Positions 5,282 to 7,158 of a stretch of DNA of 7,158 bases are shown here, piece by piece. The first letter of the stretch is position 1; each line of letters starts with the position of its first letter. The notes below the pieces were generated by a model. That model was given only the letters and a program-made list of their open reading frames with translations, did not search any database and was not told the origin of the DNA. Position numbers and translations under genes: made by a program. The stretch is from NCBI GenBank assembly GCA_022449325.1, contig JAKUSK010000002.1:1-7158 (forward strand). The letters run 5' to 3'. Origin of the DNA: Nitrososphaerales archaeon (GTDB lineage Archaea; Thermoproteota; Nitrososphaeria; Nitrososphaerales; UBA57).

Positions 5282-6580
5282 ATGCAGAAAAATAGTTTTG
5301 ATCGTATATCTACAGATGTAGTAAAAACAATTTCAAAGAACAACAATGAACCAACTTGGATGTTGGATTATAGGTTAGATAGTTTAAAGAAATTTCATGA
5401 ATCGTCTTTTGAGCAATCGAATTTATTTAAGAAATATAATGAATTCTTAACAGATTTAGATATAGACAATATTGATTTTGAAATAAATAGTCAAGAAGAG
5501 GAAACTGAGCATAGAGGAAGGCACATAAACTTTTTACAGATAAATGGTGAAATGGTTGAAAGAAATATTGACGACGATAATGGCAAGGCGGTATTAATTG
5601 ATATTAATGAAGCAATAAAGAAACATCCAGACATTGTTCAATCGTATATTAAAAAAAATCCCATACGGGATAAATTTGAATATCTTTCTGATGCATTATT
5701 TCAGACAGGGTTATTCATACATATTCCAAAAGACACACAAATTTTAGACACAATACGATATATCAATAGGCAAGAAAATTCAAGTCGTGCAGTATTTAAT
5801 AAAAATTTGATTGTATTGGATGATAATTCAGTATGTAATTTATTTATTGAACATTATTCATCGGCCAAACCAGACGTGAGTGATTCAATATTTGGGTATT
5901 CAAAAGATATTTTTGTTTCAGATAATTCAGAATTAACAATAACTGAGATGGAGTTATTCAATAATAATATAATTTCATTTATGAATAAACGATCCGAGAT
6001 TGGAAAACAAAGTAAAGTCAAATTAGCTGTAGGGTATCTAGGAGGAAAGGTATCAAGATCAAGAAGTTATTCAAACTTAACTGGAAATGGTTCAGAAATA
6101 CAGGATTTACATTTGGTAGTTGGAACTAAAGAAGAAAAGCATGATTTGGTTACGAGTATAAAACATTCAGGAAAAAATACGAAAGGTAGTGTAGATGTTA
6201 AGGGAGTTTTAACGGGAAAATCATACATGACATTAAAGGGTATGAATAAAATCGAAAATCAGGCATTTAATGCAGATACATTTTTAGGTGGACATGCGAT
6301 TTTACTGGGAAAACATGCACGAGCAAACATAATTCCAGGATTAGAAATTGATAATAGAAATGTACAAGCAAAACATTCAGCTGCTGTAGCTCCAATAGAT
6401 GAAGATTTATTATTTTATCTGCAATCTCGGGCATTAGATAAAAATACTGCTGTGAAGATAATTGTTACTGGATTTCTGGAATCAATATTAAAAAGAATCG
6501 AAGTAGAAACAATTAGAGAACAAATTGAAGAGATGGTAGAGTTTAAGTTTAAGGAAATGGTCGTAGTCCCAACCCAATAG
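5282..6580 (+). CDS. sufD: Fe-S cluster assembly protein SufD
   Basis: At 432 residues this is the SufB paralogue that pairs with it in the SufBC2D scaffold and supports iron entry. It starts 18 bp after sufB. The N-terminus repeats the SufB opening (NEPTWMLDYRLDSLKKF, about residues 21-37), then diverges through an acidic, Asp/Glu/Asn-rich linker (about 45-85). The second half is the right-handed beta-helix, with RSRSYSNLTGNGSEIQDLHLV, HSGKNTKGSVDVKGVLTGKS and GGHAILLGKHARANIIPGLEIDNRNVQAKHSAAVAPIDEDLLFYLQSRAL. H365 in 'KHSAA' stands at the position of the histidine known to be essential in E. coli SufD (H360). The closing helices (TGFLESILKRI...) contact SufC in the family. It is assigned as SufD rather than a second SufB because it lacks the SufB 'CDAL..DTYPY' block and follows sufB. 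The name is well supported; sufC is not adjacent. Confidence 0.92.
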   Translation: MQKNSFDRISTDVVKTISKNNNEPTWMLDYRLDSLKKFHESSFEQSNLFKKYNEFLTDLDIDNIDFEINSQEEETEHRGRHINFLQINGEMVERNIDDDNGKAVLIDINEAIKKHPDIVQSYIKKNPIRDKFEYLSDALFQTGLFIHIPKDTQILDTIRYINRQENSSRAVFNKNLIVLDDNSVCNLFIEHYSSAKPDVSDSIFGYSKDIFVSDNSELTITEMELFNNNIISFMNKRSEIGKQSKVKLAVGYLGGKVSRSRSYSNLTGNGSEIQDLHLVVGTKEEKHDLVTSIKHSGKNTKGSVDVKGVLTGKSYMTLKGMNKIENQAFNADTFLGGHAILLGKHARANIIPGLEIDNRNVQAKHSAAVAPIDEDLLFYLQSRALDKNTAVKIIVTGFLESILKRIEVETIREQIEEMVEFKFKEMVVVPTQ

Positions 6581-6595
6581 TAATACTGTCGTGTG

Positions 6596-6910
6596 ATGAA
6601 ATTGCAATTCGAAAAGGTTTGTAAATTTTCAGAGATACAAAATGGACAGATTAAGAATATGTTAGTAAAAGATAAGAACATATTGTTAGCAAATATCAAT
6701 AATACTATATTTGCAACTAGCGGTCAGTGTACACATGAAAAAGTAGATCTGGAAAATGGATTTCTTATGGGCGAAGATATAACATGTCCATTACACTTGT
6801 CAAAATTTAATTTAGAGACAGGTAAGGCATTGAATCCTCCTGCAACGGAGGAATTAACCATATATAACGTCAAAATACAAAATGAAGAAATATACATTGA
6901 AATAGACTAG
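6596..6910 (+). CDS. Small Rieske-type [2Fe-2S] ferredoxin
   Basis: This soluble protein of 104 residues is essentially a single Rieske domain, with no signal peptide or membrane anchor. The cluster ligands are C45-T-H47 and C64-P-L-H67, with 16 residues between H47 and C64, the spacing usual in ferredoxin-type Rieske proteins (BphF/NirD-like). It lacks the extra disulfide cysteines of the respiratory cytochrome bc1 type. It would carry one electron at a time between a reductase and an oxygenase or other partner, which cannot be named here. The ATG at 6596 was chosen; a GTG codon directly before it (6593) is an alternative that adds one residue. The gene starts 15 bp after sufD on the same strand, so it is probably cotranscribed. 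The protein might be a client of, or electron donor to, the Suf machinery. Confidence 0.9.
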   Translation: MKLQFEKVCKFSEIQNGQIKNMLVKDKNILLANINNTIFATSGQCTHEKVDLENGFLMGEDITCPLHLSKFNLETGKALNPPATEELTIYNVKIQNEEIYIEID

Positions 6911-6916
6911 ATATAT

Positions 6917-6925
6917 TTTATAAAA
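6917..6925 (+). promoter_or_regulatory. TATA box of tRNA-Ala
   Basis: TTTATAAAA is centred about 28 bases before the first base of the tRNA (6949), the normal distance in archaea. It begins only 6 bases after the stop of the Rieske gene, so the tRNA can be transcribed independently of the suf cluster. Confidence 0.6.
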
Positions 6926-6948
6926 CCAGTAGATTTGAATATAATATA

Positions 6949-7036
6949 GGGCCGGTAGTTCAGCGGTAGAATATCCGACTTGCAAGAAAAAATCCAAGAA
7001 CTCGGAAGGTCAAGGGTTCAATTCCCTTTCGGTCCA
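6949..7036 (+). tRNA. tRNA-Ala(UGC) with one intron
   Basis: The 88-base gene gives a 72-base tRNA after removing a 16-base intron. The acceptor arms are GGGCCGG and TCGGTCC, with the G3-U70 wobble pair that marks alanine tRNAs, and the discriminator is A at 7036. The D-arm is GTTC/GAAT with the short loop AGCGGTA. The anticodon stem is TCCGA/TCGGA and the loop CTTGCAC, with anticodon TGC at 6981-6983. The variable loop is AGGTC, and the T-arm is AAGGG/CCCTT with loop TTCAATT. CCA is not encoded. The anticodon and the G3-U70 pair independently give alanine, so the call is secure. Confidence 0.96.
6985..7000 (+). other. Canonical 37/38 intron of tRNA-Ala, 16 nt
   Basis: CTTG (positions 32-35) pairs with CAAG in the intron to form the 4-bp central helix, flanked by the 3-base bulges CAA and AAC. 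A short GA/TC outer helix closes a run of five A. Cutting after the second base of each bulge excises 16 bases. This is the expected bulge-helix-bulge substrate of the archaeal splicing endonuclease. Confidence 0.9.
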
Positions 7037-7060
7037 TCTACAATAATAATACGTCAATGT

Positions 7061-7090
7061 TATAAGATGGAAAAGTAATGATTATAGTGA
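7061..7090 (+). promoter_or_regulatory. Promoter and ribosome binding site of the lysine-rich gene
   Basis: TATAAG (7061-7066) is centred about 33 bases before the ATG at 7097 and would give a leader of about 8 bases. AGTGA (7086-7090) lies 6 bases before the ATG and could pair with the 16S 3' end. Both are short, so the call is tentative. Confidence 0.35.
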
Positions 7091-7096
7091 AATAAT

Positions 7097-7158
7097 ATGG
7101 TTAAAAAGAAAGTTGTAAAGAAAACAGCTAAGCGTAAAGCAGCTACAAAGAAGAAAGC
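7097..7158 (+). CDS. Lysine-rich protein, N-terminal fragment
   Basis: An ATG at 7097 opens a frame that stays open to the window edge. The 20 complete codons read MVKKKVVKKTAKRKAATKKK, with 12 lysine or arginine residues. The rest are mostly alanine, valine and threonine. The composition resembles the flexible basic tails of histone H1-like, HU-like, ribosomal or other nucleic-acid-binding proteins. The family cannot be known without the remainder. Placement just after a promoter-like sequence and a GTGA-type ribosome binding site supports a real start. It is not a continuation of the tRNA-Ala transcript by necessity. I do not recognise the gene. Confidence 0.6.
   Translation, partial: MVKKKVVKKTAKRKAATKKK

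Noticed and set aside
6415..6699. A minus-strand open frame of 94 codons over the sufD/Rieske junction
   Set aside because: It is antisense to two well-supported genes and has no independent evidence.
7067..7095. Two tiny open frames (ATG GAA AAG TAA and ATG ATT ATA GTG AAA TAA) before the lysine-rich gene
   Set aside because: Short ATG-stop runs are frequent in AT-rich DNA, and no ribosome binding site or conservation supports leader peptides.

Overview
This 7.2 kb window is AT-rich and reads as a chromosomal core segment of an ammonia-oxidising archaeon (Nitrososphaeria/Thaumarchaeota, probably the Nitrosopumilus group). The assignment rests on three things. Two tRNA genes carry short introns, and the anticodon-loop introns fit the archaeal bulge-helix splicing motif. 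A UPF0147-family gene, an archaeal family, is present. TATA-like boxes lie about 27 bases upstream of several starts, as expected for archaeal and often leaderless transcription. There is no transposase, integrase, CRISPR array or phage gene.

Layout from left to right: the last 53 codons of an ABC-2 type transporter permease (+); an HtpX-like membrane M48 zinc peptidase (+); a long PEP carboxykinase-family gene converging on it from the minus strand, with a perfect 11-bp hairpin spanning both stop codons; upstream of that on the minus strand, a UPF0147 gene and then tRNA-Ile(GAU). A divergent promoter region of about 130 bp follows. Next comes the plus-strand cluster sufB - sufD - small Rieske ferredoxin, with gaps of 18 and 15 bp, then tRNA-Ala(UGC) with its own TATA box, and finally the first 20 codons of a very lysine-rich protein cut by the window edge.

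The suf cluster encodes the SufB and SufD scaffold subunits for [Fe-S] assembly. The SufC ATPase is not next to them, and the cluster ends in a Rieske [2Fe-2S] protein, a possible client or electron donor. The PEPCK-like enzyme would connect oxaloacetate to PEP, a route into gluconeogenesis for an autotroph using the 3-hydroxypropionate/4-hydroxybutyrate cycle.

I see no convincing undescribed multi-gene system. The most unusual items are the apparent second, D-arm intron in tRNA-Ile, which does not fit a textbook splicing motif, the T-stem mismatch in the same tRNA, and the hairpin shared by two convergent genes.
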